Shown: piece by piece, positions 1-10,956 of the stretch | How the letters are laid out: the number at the start of each line of letters is the position of its first letter | How positions within the stretch are numbered: the first letter of the stretch is position 1 | Assembly: GCA_956465555.1 (NCBI GenBank) | Contig: OY101115.1 | Location: forward strand, 2,232,001-2,296,000 | DNA: 64,000 bases | Direction of reading: 5' to 3' | Source: Nitzschia sp. pyKryTriq1 | Lineage: Eukaryota > Bacillariophyta > Bacillariophyceae > Bacillariales > Bacillariaceae | Made by a program: the position numbers and the translations under genes | Notes under the pieces: generated by a model | The model's input: the letters and a program-made list of their open reading frames with translations, nothing else | Databases searched by the model: none | What the model was told of the DNA's origin: nothing

Positions 1-1
1 A

Positions 2-966
2 TTAGCTGGGGTGCTGGCGTCCACCTTAATGTTTGCGGTGTCGCAGATGCGGACCATGGCAAATTTAGGACGGAGTGCCAGCATCATTTCGCTGTCGGCC
101 TTGTTGGTCGTCATTCTCCAGTGCATATGCAGTGCCAAGTATGGGGAGAACCTCGCCACAGATGATGACAACAATGCGAGAAATCGACTTTTAGAAAATC
201 ACGAGGATTTTTCAATTTTGAGAAAGCTTTCCGCAACGGGAAGCATCGGTTTCGCCATGGGATCGCAGAAGCTCTTTTTGAATATTCGTCACGAACTGGT
301 CGATCGAGACAGTGCACCGAAAAGTCTTGCGGTTTCTCTTTCGGTTTTTGCTGGCTTTTACGTACTTGTGGTGGTATTATCAGGACCAAGTATGTACAAA
401 GAAGTGATGAGGTTTTTTGCGTTAGGCAAACCAAACCGACTTGCCTAACACTCTCGTTTGCTTGCTTCCCCGCTTCAGATCCACCAAGCTTCCTCTTTGA
501 TTTGATACCTGACGGTTCCGGTCGACGAATAGCTGGGTTTTTCCTGTGGATCCATGTAGTGGTTTCGTACGCCATTAACTCGCAAGCGATTTGTGCGTCC
601 ATGGATCGGATTTTCTTTTATAAGTGGGCACCTGTTAAAGACCTGGATGACCACCATCGTTGGATGATACTGACAGGTACCATGGCTGTGACGGCATTCT
701 TCATTTCTAACGCGATACCCTTCTTCAAAGACCTGGTCGCTCTTATTGGCGCAATGACGAGCATCCCCTTGACGTTATTATTACCGGCGATTCTTTATCG
801 AAAGGTTGTAAGCTTACCAATATGGAGGCCGGCGTGGTCAGGCAACGCCTCCTATGTTTTGCTCGTCTTCTCTATTATGTTCACGGTGGCGGCTCTGGTG
901 GGGTCGCTTAACTCCATTCTTGCCGATTGGGCGAATCATACCGGTGGCTTCTTTGCTTGCAACTAA
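2..966 (+). CDS. Amino-acid/auxin permease family transporter, C-terminal part
   Basis: This is a multi-pass membrane protein of the AAAP (SLC36/SLC38/AVT-like) family, which moves amino acids across plasma or vacuolar membranes. Exons are 2-389 and 479-966, with an 89-bp GT-AG intron. The split codon restores the reading G-P-N-P-P-S-F-L-F. The frame is open to the left window edge, so the N-terminal half lies outside. About seven hydrophobic segments are visible, including one in exon 1 ending VVVLSG and the pair around ISNAIPFF and IPLTLLLPAILY, which is typical of the last transmembrane helices of this family. The final residues are short and polar. Its stop is 84 bp from the end of the converging metal ATPase. 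Substrate cannot be told from this part. The family call rests on topology and motif feel, not on an alignment. Confidence 0.75.
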
Positions 967-1050
967 GTAGGCTACTATTAGACCAAGTAGCTACCGAGAA
1001 TAGACGCGCTTTTCGTTTCAATATCGACTTATTAAAAATGGTATAGTTTT

Positions 1051-4000
1051 TTATACGATTTCAGCATCCTTGGCGTCAAAGCTGGAATCTGCCGGCTCCG
1101 TGGCAGTCGGCGAGGTCAGTTCATAATCGCCATCCGAACTGGTAGTCTTCTTCGGTCGTCTCTTTGGTTGAAGATTGGTGACGTCCACAAAGGCCCTGGG
1201 ATCATAGACTTTGCTCGGTAGAAGTTTCATGCCATTAAGTGTGACAACGAGCATGATTCCGACATCGGCGGCAATGGCTATTAACAGAGTCATCTTTCCT
1301 AAAAAGGTAAGCGTGACTACAGCCATCTTGGACAGCAAACTAATGCAAATATTCTCCTTCACTGTTCGCAAGACGCGTCGTCCCATTTTGATAGCGTAGG
1401 ACAACTTGGTCAAGTTTGAGTCCATCAATGTGATATCAGACATTTCCATGGCCATGGCCGCACCCTCTCCCATTGATGCACCAAGATCAGCGACTAAAGA
1501 GAAGGTTGAGATATACATGGGATCAACAGTGCGAGCAAACCCCTCGAAAACAGGTTCCCAAACTTACCACAAAGTGCAGGTCCATCGTTCACACCATCTC
1601 CACAGAAAAGCACAAATCGCTTTTCCCGACACAGTGCAAAGTTTTTGGGCTGTGGTCTCTTGAGACTGCCAACGAAATGAAGCTTGTCTTCAGGCAGCAG
1701 CTGACTGTGGACAGCCCCTGGAGGGATTCCGAGTTCCCTTGCCACTGCGTGGGCCGCGGCATTGCTATCCCCCGTACAGATCATGGTATCGATATGAGCG
1801 TCCTTGAATCCCTTGATCACAGCCTTGGCTTCATCTCGAATAGCATCCGTCACACAAAACATTCCAATAATTCCAGTTTCGCTAGTGCCGATGAACCCGA
1901 TTGTTCCACCAGTATTTGCCCATGCATTCACCAATTGTCGGTGGTTCAACGAGAGCTTATCCATCATTCCGATGCGGGTGAACAGTCTTTCATTTCCAAC
2001 ATAAACAGGTTTTCCGTCAACCTGGGCAGTGATCCCCTCCCCCTTTAAAATACTGTGGTCTGTTACTTGAATATGACGAGGAACCTTGACTCCTTCTTTC
2101 TTGGCAGCTTCGACCAGAGAGACAGAAAGGGGGTGACTCGATCGTTCCTGCATCAACGCAAGCAATTCCAACATTTCTTCACGTGACTTGGACGTTCCCA
2201 CCACTTCAAGGTGCATGACAGAAAACTTTCCTTTGGTCAAAGTTCCTGTCTTGTCAAAGACGATTCGATCGACACTACCCATGGCTTCCAGCTTGGCTCC
2301 ACCCTTGATAATTATCCCACGTTGAGCGGCCGCTGCCAATCCTGCCGCATAGGTGACCGGAGTACTGATAGTCAAAGCACACGGGCAGGCAATGACAATG
2401 ATGATCAACCCATTCAAAGTCCAATAGTGTCCAGTTTCGGGACCCCAGAACCAAGGAATCGTACACATGAGAATGGCCATGAACATGACACTGGGTGTGT
2501 AGCTTCGCGCAAAGGTATCAATCATTTTTTCAGTGGGCGAACGGTTGGATTGAGCTTCTTCCACCAATCGAATCAATCGAGCGACGGCAGAATCGTCTAC
2601 CGACGTCGTGGTACGGACGATCAAAGGCGAGCTTCCAATATTGATGGTACCCCCACTGACCAGGTCTCCAACCCTTTTATGAGCAGGTTTCGCTTCTCCT
2701 GTCAAACTAGATTCATCAATCGCTGTACTTCCCTCGACTACCACACCATCAGCAGCAATCTTATCACCCGTCTTTACAGAAATAAGGGAACCCAACGGAA
2801 CCTGGTCAGCTGGAACAACAATGATTTCTTTCGAGATAGGATGCACCACATTGGCATGGTCTGGTCTCAAATTGACAATAGCGCTCAAGGCTTTGCGAGC
2901 CTTCATAGTCGCACGAGCCTCCAGGAATTCTGATACGGCAAACAAGAAGGCAACAGATGCGGCTTCGTCGTACTCTCCCAAGGCCACGGCACCAAGGGCG
3001 GCAGTGACCATCATACAATTAGCATCAAACTGGAATCTCCGCAAGGTACGACACGCTTTAACACAAATGGGTGGCAACCCAAAGAAGACCGACCCTAACC
3101 CAAACCACATGAACCATTCGCTGCAATAAATTTATAAAACAACATTGTAAACACACGTTAGATTGACGGTCGACCATTGACCACATACACCCACTTCCAA
3201 CGGGAGCTGTGCGTGCACACATTGAATTGAATACGAATACTTACCATCCCTCTCTATAGCTGACCATACTCAAAGCCCAGAAGACTCCACTCAGCCACAC
3301 ATTGGCATGAATTTTCATTAACGATGGCTCATCTCCATAGGATACTTGTTTACCAGTCGAATGCTCGGGCAAATACAATCCGGCATCCGCCCCGTTGACG
3401 GTAACTTGAGCATTCGTCAATCCATAGCTCGCCAAAGTGTTGCAAACATCCAAAATACTGACTTGCGTGGGATCGTGTTCCACTTTGACGGTTTCCGAAA
3501 CGGTGTTCGGGAAAATGGCGCGGACCTGGGCTCGAATAAAATTCTGTGCGATAGCCTTTTCGACCGTCCGAACCTGTTTGGCATCCAATCCTTCCACTTG
3601 GATGGTCGATTCCACATATTTCGATTTTTCGATACTATTTAATAACAAGGCGGTCGAATCTCCTGCTGTGTCTTCGGCAGCCGTCTGCACCTCACAGAGA
3701 AACTCTGGCTGGAGGGCCTGGACACACTGCGCCGAAGTGACGGTATATAAATCATGGTCGACATAAATGAGGGATTCCGAAATATTGACGCCAATCCGTG
3801 AGACACCGGCCAAGTGACTGACAGATGCTTGAATTTTGGCCACATCGGCCTCAGTCAAGGTACCATGCACTTGCAGAGTACTACGACCATGATGCATAGC
3901 TTGTTGCCTAGCGATTGCCGACGCTTTTCCATCCCTCTCGACTTTGGACGGAAAGCCTTCCCGAGACAAAACCCCCGCGATCAGTTCGGCACTAATGACC

Positions 4001-4776
4001 GAGGCATCATGCTGTACATGCACCATTTTGGTGGTAATGTTGATTTGGAGCTTGGAAACGCCCACGAGTGGTTTGACAATCTTTTTGATGGCAGGCACTT
4101 CGGAAGCGCAGCAGATTCCGCGCACATAAAATTGCGATCTTACCCACAAGGGTCCACCATCTTCCATGGAACTGGGGCCAACTGCGGAAGAGGAGGAGTC
4201 GTCGCTGTATCCACCTCCCTGTGGATTGACTTGGGGTGTCTGAATCACGGCGGAATGTCCGACGGATTCTAAAGTTCTCAAGACAGTTTCTGTCGACAGG
4301 GACGCGTCATGATCCACAACAATATTGGAATCGTTGGCTTGCACCATAACTCTACTGACCCCTGGAACCTGTTTCAATAGCGATTGAATCACCAGCACGT
4401 GGGAGGGATTGGTGACGGGATGGCGGAGATGAAACTTGGTTTTGAGAATGACAATGTCCACATCGATATTGTTGTCGTCCTCGTAGGCTTCGAGTTTTTC
4501 GTCATCCTCCAAGTCGGCTTTCTCGTCGGGTTCTTGACACGTCGTGCAGGCTCCACAAAACATGAAATCGGGATGATACGCTCCTGCCGATGGATAGGAT
4601 GTCATCATGCCGCCGCCACCAGTACTGAGTGGAGGCGGGGGAGGCACAATGTGCAAGCGTGGAGGTGCAGGTGCAGGTGCAGGTACGGCGGAAGGCGACG
4701 TGGTGGTCAACAAAGTATCAACGTCGTCGTCATTCTCCAACACGAAATCCGCCGTGTGAGCGTTTGGATTAGACAT
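1051..4776 (-). CDS. Zn2+/Cd2+-type P1B heavy-metal ATPase with four HMA-like N-terminal domains
   Basis: This is a heavy-metal transporting P-type ATPase of 1175 residues. Exons are 4776-3245, 3120-1568 and 1493-1051. Catalytic landmarks are TGEA (about 651-654), the membrane CPC motif (756-758), the phosphorylated Asp in DKTGT (800), an SSHP motif, and GDGVNDGPAL spanning the second intron. The last helices carry NICISLLSK and ADVG, the Lys and DxG signature of the P1B-2 (ZntA, plant HMA2/4) group, so Zn2+ or Cd2+ export is inferred. The N-terminus has a CGACTTC cluster (74-80) and four ferredoxin-like repeats (about 112-180, 212-280, 298-365, 388-460). Only the second keeps a cysteine pair, as GICCASE, the plant-HMA-like variant of CxxC. 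A Met 28 codons upstream (4860) is an alternative start. The CPC rules out a non-metal P-type pump. Confidence 0.92.
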
Positions 4777-5748
4777 TGTGGTTTTGAGTCTTCCCAGATG
4801 AATGCTGTCTGCGTGCGTGCGTGCTTGCTTGCTTGCGTTGTACCGTGCAATATCAATCAATTCGATGATGATTCAAATGCCGTCGTCGTCGTCGTTTCGA
4901 GAATGACAGAACGCTCAACTGATAGACTACTTGTACGAACAGTTCCACTCTCACTCTTTTAGAAAATCAAGTACAGTCTCAGTACCTTTCTTGTTGGCTG
5001 GCTGGAAATCAATGCTTTAGCTCTGTATGCTCGGACGACTTCTCGACAATGGTTGACAAATCGACAGCAGCGTTGGAGTGAATACACGAATTGGGATTAC
5101 CAGAACGTAGAGAGACTCGGTGGTAGTACCGTAGTAGTAGAGAGATGTAGAGAACTATCGGTTCGTTGGGTTCCTCTTATTGCTTGCATGTGTGCAGCGG
5201 CATATGAATATGTATGACGATTTTTGGGGCACTTTTGATGACTGTCATTCTTCATCTATTTACACGACCCGAGATTCATTCCAATTTTTTTCTCGAGGCG
5301 AACCGTTGAAAATGACCCCAAATTAATCCTACGGATTACCTGGTGCCGCCTCGGTAGCCGCCTGCGTTGGCGATGCGGGCGAAGAAAAGATCAGCCACGT
5401 AGATATCAGCCTCGAGAGTACGCTACAGTACGAGTAGTACAAACGAAGAGGCCAGGGGCAAGTATGGCAGAAACGTGAATGACTAGTGAATGGACTGAAG
5501 GGGAGAGTCGATCCCTCCGATCCGAAAAGATTCGGGATCGGGGAACTAGACTTCCACGAAACTTCATTAGCTTCGCTCAGCCCAAGTCGTATGCTGCCAT
5601 TTGCAAGTGGTGTAGTGTAATGTAGCAAAGGCAAAGGTGTCGCACCGCATCGTCTTGGCAGGTATGCGACCGGTAAAAAGAAAAGAAAATATTTGAAAAG
5701 GTTTTTTTGAGCTGTAGGTTTGGTACTAGAGTAGGGTGGGGTGGTTGG
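4777..5748. other. Intergenic spacer upstream of the metal ATPase
   Basis: No gene is recognised. It should hold the ATPase promoter. Near 4800-4835 there is a short tgcgtgcgtgcttgcttgc tract, and between 5085 and 5160 several short tag/gta repeats. It has no sustained coding frame on either strand. Confidence 0.6.
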
Positions 5749-6121
5749 TTAAAGGAGAATAGGTAATTCACCGGTGGTGGTGATAGCCTTTGTTTGTTGT
5801 TTGGCGAGAAAACCTACGTTGCGGAGGTACTCCATGAAGGAGTCCGATTTCCAACGTAGGAGAAATTTGATTTGTGGCTCTGTGAAGCCGCTTACATGGA
5901 GGATAACGCATGCCCCAACTCGTAAGGAATGGGATGACCAGCGGGCCAGTTTCGGTGGCGTGCTTGGTGGGGTCGAGATGGTATACGGTTGCCGCTGCAA
6001 GTCGGATGTAGTAGTTGATTTGGATGGGGGTGATATTGACGATGTCACCTTCGCTGTTTTTGTAGATGGCGAGTGGAATTTCGGGGTGGTCCCATCCGAC
6101 GAGGCGTATGTATCGCTTCAA
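5749..6121 (-). mobile_element. Fossil tyrosine-recombinase fragment (Crypton/DIRS-type)
   Basis: The minus strand encodes the C-terminal end of a tyrosine recombinase of the kind common in diatom repeats. It shows the HSLRVGACVILH helix that carries the H-x-x-R pair, the block IKFLLRWKSDSFMEYLRN with the expected nucleophile Tyr, and an upstream part of the catalytic domain. It is a broken fragment with about one interruption and no recognisable ends, so it reads as an old remnant. Whether the parent was a DNA-type Crypton or a DIRS-like retroelement cannot be told, because no reverse transcriptase or terminal repeats are visible. Confidence 0.6.
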
Positions 6122-7004
6122 GATGTGTAGAAACTGGCGTACTGAACAGTAGATGGTACTATCAGTGTTTGTGACGAAGATGCATTTTTTGCCATCCTAC
6201 CGGTAGACTTGTAGCTTGCTTGTAGTGTACGAGTACTAGCTAGTAGACGATGACTCTACTATATATAGAGAGAGTACTACAAAGAAGTAGATCTTGCACC
6301 AAGAGTGCATTCAAACGAACAGAAACAATTTTTAATTGAGCAAGGGCTTTCCCAAAGCAAAAAGTAGCAACAGTCAGTGGTTCGACCCCCATCATCATGC
6401 CCGTTTATGTAGACTACCCTCATATCACTAACGTAATGACGGTACAGTACGCGTACTACTCATACTGTACGTACCGGTAGTCTACCGGTACATTATTTAC
6501 TACCTCGCATGATTATCGGTACCGGTATGTTATGTCATCGCACGTCGAAGTGATTTTGCTCTTGGGTGCGACGAGACTCGATGTCATGGCGCGCCACGGT
6601 TTCCGAACCGGGTAAACTATGAAGGTCGTTTGAGTCGAAGTGTCGAATTCGCGCCTATTATTATTTTACTGGCAGCAGTTTTTCAGCCTGTCGGATGATA
6701 GCCACGAACACAAAAGTCGTTGATGCGCATAACATTCCTCTTTTGCCACGACGTTGGTGACCGGGTTTGCTACAAAGCTTCGGGCACAAAGTATGGTATA
6801 ATAACCAACAAAGCATTGGCGTACCAAGAGAGCATGGCTTCCGCTACTCTGAGAGGAGTCTACTAGCCAAAGAGTTGCGCACATTTTATATTTTATATTA
6901 GCTCCGTCTAGCCACCGTAGTTCATTTGGCGTCATTTGAGTTCATATACGAATACTGTATAATAAGCAGCACAGGCACTCCCTTCCTCGACGGCAAAAAT
7001 TAGT
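6122..7004. other. Intergenic spacer with GTAC/CCGG-rich tract
   Basis: No gene is recognised. From about 6415 to 6545 the DNA is dense in short palindromic words such as taccggta, cggtac and gtacgtac, a composition that recurs in other spacers of this window. The last 150 bp should contain the promoter of the RRM/J-domain gene. Short open frames here look random. Confidence 0.55.
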
Positions 7005-10000
7005 ATGGCACAGAATAATACAAGTATGACTACCAGTACCGTGGATCTAACCCAGTCAACGACGACAGTCAAGCCACCCGCCAAGCTGTCTACGAGTAGT
7101 AGTAGGCCGAAAATTGACACTACTCCAATCGGTGTTCATTTGGGCCCAGACATTTTGGTCGACGACGTTGAGGATGAATTCCGGGGATCTAGCGAAAATC
7201 ATAATGGCAAGGCGTCTTGGGAGCATGTCTTTGAACAAGAAACACCAACGTCTTCCAAGATCTCCATGTCCGCTGCACCCACTTCTTTGGCTTCAGCAGC
7301 CAGAAACTTCACAGAAACCCATGTCGATTACATTCCTATTGGTGTCGATCTTGGTCCCGATGCTATTGTCATGGGTGACGAACAACCAAGTCAGGACGAC
7401 CATACCCAAATACGAGATTTTCAATTCCAGCCCTCCGACTTCACCACACCATGGGATCATGTATTTGGGGATCTGCCAAAAAATACCAATACCAATTTCA
7501 AGCCAAAAGCTCCCCCTGTGAAAAAGGTTATTACTACTTCTGATAGCACTAAACGAAAAGCCGCAACAACGACGCAGCATTCCGCCACTAACACCAAAAC
7601 CGCTATACAGAAATCTTCCAAACAGTCGTCAGTGGTGGTGTCCAAGAAATCGGCCGATCGCTCACCATCCTCAAGGATGGCAACAACAAAAGCGAAAAAA
7701 GAAATCCCAAAGAAGCATGGAAATAATGAGGATGATCCTCGGCGAAAACGACCTCGTGACGACAAAGAAAAGGTCAAGACCAAGCAAAATCATGGCATTC
7801 AATTTGTATCGAAGACGAATGGACATTCAGGTACCAACTCTTCCACACATCCTTCACCACCAGCCACGGAACACTCAAATGTAGGGCATCGACCGCTTTC
7901 GACGACAGGAAAAAAGCCAACAGACACCGACCATGAAGGTTCCAATAATATTGGCAACGCAAAACCTGATCATCATCTTCATCCGAATGTTGCAGATCGC
8001 AAGCGAAAAAGAGACGAGAGCAGACCGCCTGATCTCGCCGACCACGATGGTTATCAACACGGCAAGAAAAAGAAACAAAGCAAGAAGAAAAAGAACGATC
8101 ATGGCGATAGTCAGCATACACCGTCGGTCAATACAAAGAAGAGCCTATTTCTTCTTGGAGCTTCCCCTCAAACTTCGTGGAACCAAATCCAAGAATTCTT
8201 CAGAACCCGTGCATCTATTGATGATTTGAACCCAAAAAAGAAGCTAGGCTACTGGCGCCTTACCATCGCTTCGACAGAGTCTCAAAAGAAAGCCCTGGCG
8301 CTCTCGGGTGAATATCTTGATGGGAACCCCGTAGTCATTCAGATCGAGAAACCAGAAATGGACAAAACGAAGAGTCTATTTCTTCTTGGTGCTGCGCCTC
8401 ACACCTCATGGAAACACATCAAGGAATTCTTTATGACCCGCGCATCTATTGACGATTTGAACTCCACAAAGAAGCTAGACTACTGGCGCCTAAAAATCGC
8501 TTCGACAGAGTCTCAAAAGAAAGCCCTGGCGCTCTCGGGTGAAGCTCTACTTGGGCACCCCATTGTCATTCAGGTCGAGGAACCGGAAGAACACAAATCA
8601 AATCATAAACAACACGATCTCAGCAATACCGCTAGCTTGGAAGGTTCAAATTGGTGCGAGAAGGACTCTGCTCCGTATCAGGGACATTCTGAGCTGGCAT
8701 ACAGTGGGACGGCGAGTGAGAGAACAATCTACATCAGTTGTCTAGTCCCATCGGTGACCCCTTTCCACATTCAAAGATTCTTTTACAGCCAAGGAAGAAT
8801 CGAAGACGTTGTCGCTGTCGATTTGTCGCTGAAGACGGGAGACAGGGACCAGGAAGTTCATGGTCACATCACCTTTGGGTCGATCAGGTCGTACAATACG
8901 GCCTTGCGCATGTCGGGAATGCGCCTGGGCCAAAAACGTGTGCGAATTCGTCAACTTGTACCGTCTCCGGCCGGCAACTCAACGTCGTCGCAATCACCAA
9001 ATCGATCGTCACTGACCACCGAGCAGCAGCCTTCTACGGTCGAAGACGCCGGTGTTATGGAAGCAAATGGAGTCTCGCCGTGGGATGGGTGTGGAATTCT
9101 AAACGGGAGCGAGGACCGAGATCATTCGGAAACCTCTCCCAGTGCGCAACGACATAAAGTCAATCGCGAAGAGATAGGGCTAGAAAGGAAGAACACAGTA
9201 GGAACGGATAACGAAGTTCTTGCGCAGGATGGTGGCGATGTCAATAATTTGGGAAACAAAGTCCAGCTGCCGAGAGATGAGAGTTTATGTGAAAGGGTGC
9301 CGGGACTCACTGTTGCAGGTTCACAGGAAGACGAAAACGACCCTCAGCAGCTTGACACCTCGGCAGACAATGGCGTACCAAATGAACCCATTAACCTCCC
9401 AATCACTGGACTTCATCTTGAAGTAAATGAAAATGGATCACTAGTGGGTGGTGGCATCTTACACTCTTTGGAAGCTGACGACACCGATACCACTGTCAAG
9501 TTGTCGAAAGAAAATAATTCTCCGCAAAGTATTCCGATGGAGACTACTGAATGCCCACCTCACGGCAAAAGCACTGTTCAGAGGTTCGACATCGCGACAG
9601 AATGTAGCACTCCGGGGAAAGCTGATGACTTCTCGATTGATGACCCACGTACTGAAGTAAATGGAAATGTATTGACACCAACTACCTGTAGTGCAGTCCA
9701 GAAGGAAGCTGAGATGGACACAATAGTGCTCCAAACTGCGCCGACAAAACAGCTTCCAGATCAGGGTGTGCTACCTAGCAAGCATTGCAGCATCTCAGCA
9801 AATCATCAGAGCAAGGAGGGTGATGTGGTCGGCATTGCTTCCAACGACGAAGACCATTCGCAAATCAACGACCTTCGACTCGGTGGAGATGACGGTGAAG
9901 ATGTCCCCCAGAATTCGGAAACACCATCCAGTGAAATCGCCGCTTCTCAGAGCGATAAAAGTGAAGAGAATCAGCAATCTTCAGGAATTCACGAGCACAA

Positions 10001-10943
10001 GGACGAGCAGCCTCGTGAACCCGTACACAGTAAACATTTTCAGTCGCCCCCCACCGAAAATTGCATCTCCACGGACAAATTACCTGGCGCAGTCGGGACG
10101 CAAGAGGCCAAGATCAATTCCTTCCTCGAACAAGTACACGGCTTTCAGAGTGGAGAAAATGTGACCTCCGAACAAGCAGGAGGCGATGAAGCATCAGTAC
10201 AGGACTCGAGTGAAGACGAAGTCGAGATTATCGATAACCCTCGCGCACAGCCTCGGGTTAGGTCTAAGTGCAATACCGACGACGACGCTGACGACGAAGT
10301 GGAGGTAGTCGATGGCCCTTTCAGCACAAATGCTACAAGGGATGAACCCATCGACCTGACTGGAACCGATGCAAAAACAAAACGCTTCCGACCCTTCAAG
10401 CCGAAGAAGGTGCAAACAACCCAAAGTGACAACCAGACGGCGCGACCTCGATCCAACAGCACGGGTGCTGAAGCCGCAAAAAGCCAGAACAATTCACCTC
10501 CCGAACGTCGCTATGTTTTCCATACCAGAACCAAGCAAACAAATCAAGAAAGCAGTAAACGGACCTGGACGGAGAAAAACTTCAATGCTAATTGGTCACA
10601 TGAGGACGCCGTCCGAGAACAGGAGAGATTGTTGCGGGAATCGGCAGCCCGAATGCGCACTAATCAGGCGAAATTTCAAGTCACCCAGAACGATGTCTAT
10701 CGCCCTGTGACGCTGACATTTTCACAACCGTTGATCGATGTACAGACTCGGTACCCAGATCATTGGAAGCTCTCCGATCCTTTCACTCGACTGGGCCTAC
10801 CCAAAAATTCTCCCATTCACTTGGTCAAAACCCATTATCGGACCCTCGCACGGTTCTACCACCCAGACAAGTCTGGGTCGGAGGACACCGCCCAAAAGTT
10901 TCAAGCCATCGCTGACGCCTACCATATCATAACAAGCACCTAG
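7005..10943 (+). CDS. RRM-like repeat, SUMO-interaction-motif and C-terminal J-domain protein
   Basis: Single-exon protein of 1312 residues. The N-terminus has two copies of a PIGV(H/D)LGPD motif, each followed by a W-(E/D)-H-V-F box, then a basic, Lys-rich disordered stretch. Residues about 379-448 and 455-524 are near-identical tandem domains starting K(S)LFLLGA and ending in ASTESQKKALALSGE, with an RRM-like strand-helix pattern. A third, more typical RRM-like fold lies at about 570-655 (TIYISCLVPSVT). A long acidic region follows, with three SUMO-interaction-like motifs: VEIID (1073), VEVVD (1099) and IDLT (1116). The end is a J-domain (about 1258-1312) with the HPD triad at 1286-1288, so it should activate an Hsp70. 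A nuclear RNA- or SUMO-linked co-chaperone role is inference. Its stop lies 13 bp from the converging TruB gene. Confidence 0.8.
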   Translation: MAQNNTSMTTSTVDLTQSTTTVKPPAKLSTSSSRPKIDTTPIGVHLGPDILVDDVEDEFRGSSENHNGKASWEHVFEQETPTSSKISMSAAPTSLASAARNFTETHVDYIPIGVDLGPDAIVMGDEQPSQDDHTQIRDFQFQPSDFTTPWDHVFGDLPKNTNTNFKPKAPPVKKVITTSDSTKRKAATTTQHSATNTKTAIQKSSKQSSVVVSKKSADRSPSSRMATTKAKKEIPKKHGNNEDDPRRKRPRDDKEKVKTKQNHGIQFVSKTNGHSGTNSSTHPSPPATEHSNVGHRPLSTTGKKPTDTDHEGSNNIGNAKPDHHLHPNVADRKRKRDESRPPDLADHDGYQHGKKKKQSKKKKNDHGDSQHTPSVNTKKSLFLLGASPQTSWNQIQEFFRTRASIDDLNPKKKLGYWRLTIASTESQKKALALSGEYLDGNPVVIQIEKPEMDKTKSLFLLGAAPHTSWKHIKEFFMTRASIDDLNSTKKLDYWRLKIASTESQKKALALSGEALLGHPIVIQVEEPEEHKSNHKQHDLSNTASLEGSNWCEKDSAPYQGHSELAYSGTASERTIYISCLVPSVTPFHIQRFFYSQGRIEDVVAVDLSLKTGDRDQEVHGHITFGSIRSYNTALRMSGMRLGQKRVRIRQLVPSPAGNSTSSQSPNRSSLTTEQQPSTVEDAGVMEANGVSPWDGCGILNGSEDRDHSETSPSAQRHKVNREEIGLERKNTVGTDNEVLAQDGGDVNNLGNKVQLPRDESLCERVPGLTVAGSQEDENDPQQLDTSADNGVPNEPINLPITGLHLEVNENGSLVGGGILHSLEADDTDTTVKLSKENNSPQSIPMETTECPPHGKSTVQRFDIATECSTPGKADDFSIDDPRTEVNGNVLTPTTCSAVQKEAEMDTIVLQTAPTKQLPDQGVLPSKHCSISANHQSKEGDVVGIASNDEDHSQINDLRLGGDDGEDVPQNSETPSSEIAASQSDKSEENQQSSGIHEHKDEQPREPVHSKHFQSPPTENCISTDKLPGAVGTQEAKINSFLEQVHGFQSGENVTSEQAGGDEASVQDSSEDEVEIIDNPRAQPRVRSKCNTDDDADDEVEVVDGPFSTNATRDEPIDLTGTDAKTKRFRPFKPKKVQTTQSDNQTARPRSNSTGAEAAKSQNNSPPERRYVFHTRTKQTNQESSKRTWTEKNFNANWSHEDAVREQERLLRESAARMRTNQAKFQVTQNDVYRPVTLTFSQPLIDVQTRYPDHWKLSDPFTRLGLPKNSPIHLVKTHYRTLARFYHPDKSGSEDTAQKFQAIADAYHIITST
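8139..8584 (+). repeat. In-frame tandem duplication inside the J-domain gene
   Basis: Two units of about 230 bp (8139-8368 and 8369-8584) encode the paired RRM-like domains. Long stretches, including a run of over 40 bases around 8270-8320 and 8500-8550, are identical at the DNA level, so the duplication is recent or has been homogenised by gene conversion. Confidence 0.85.
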
Positions 10944-10956
10944 TTGACTGATTGAG

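Noticed and set aside
2211-2933. 240-codon plus-strand open frame
   Set aside because: It lies antisense to the conserved catalytic core of the metal ATPase and is Ser/Arg/His-rich with no family feel, so it is a shadow.
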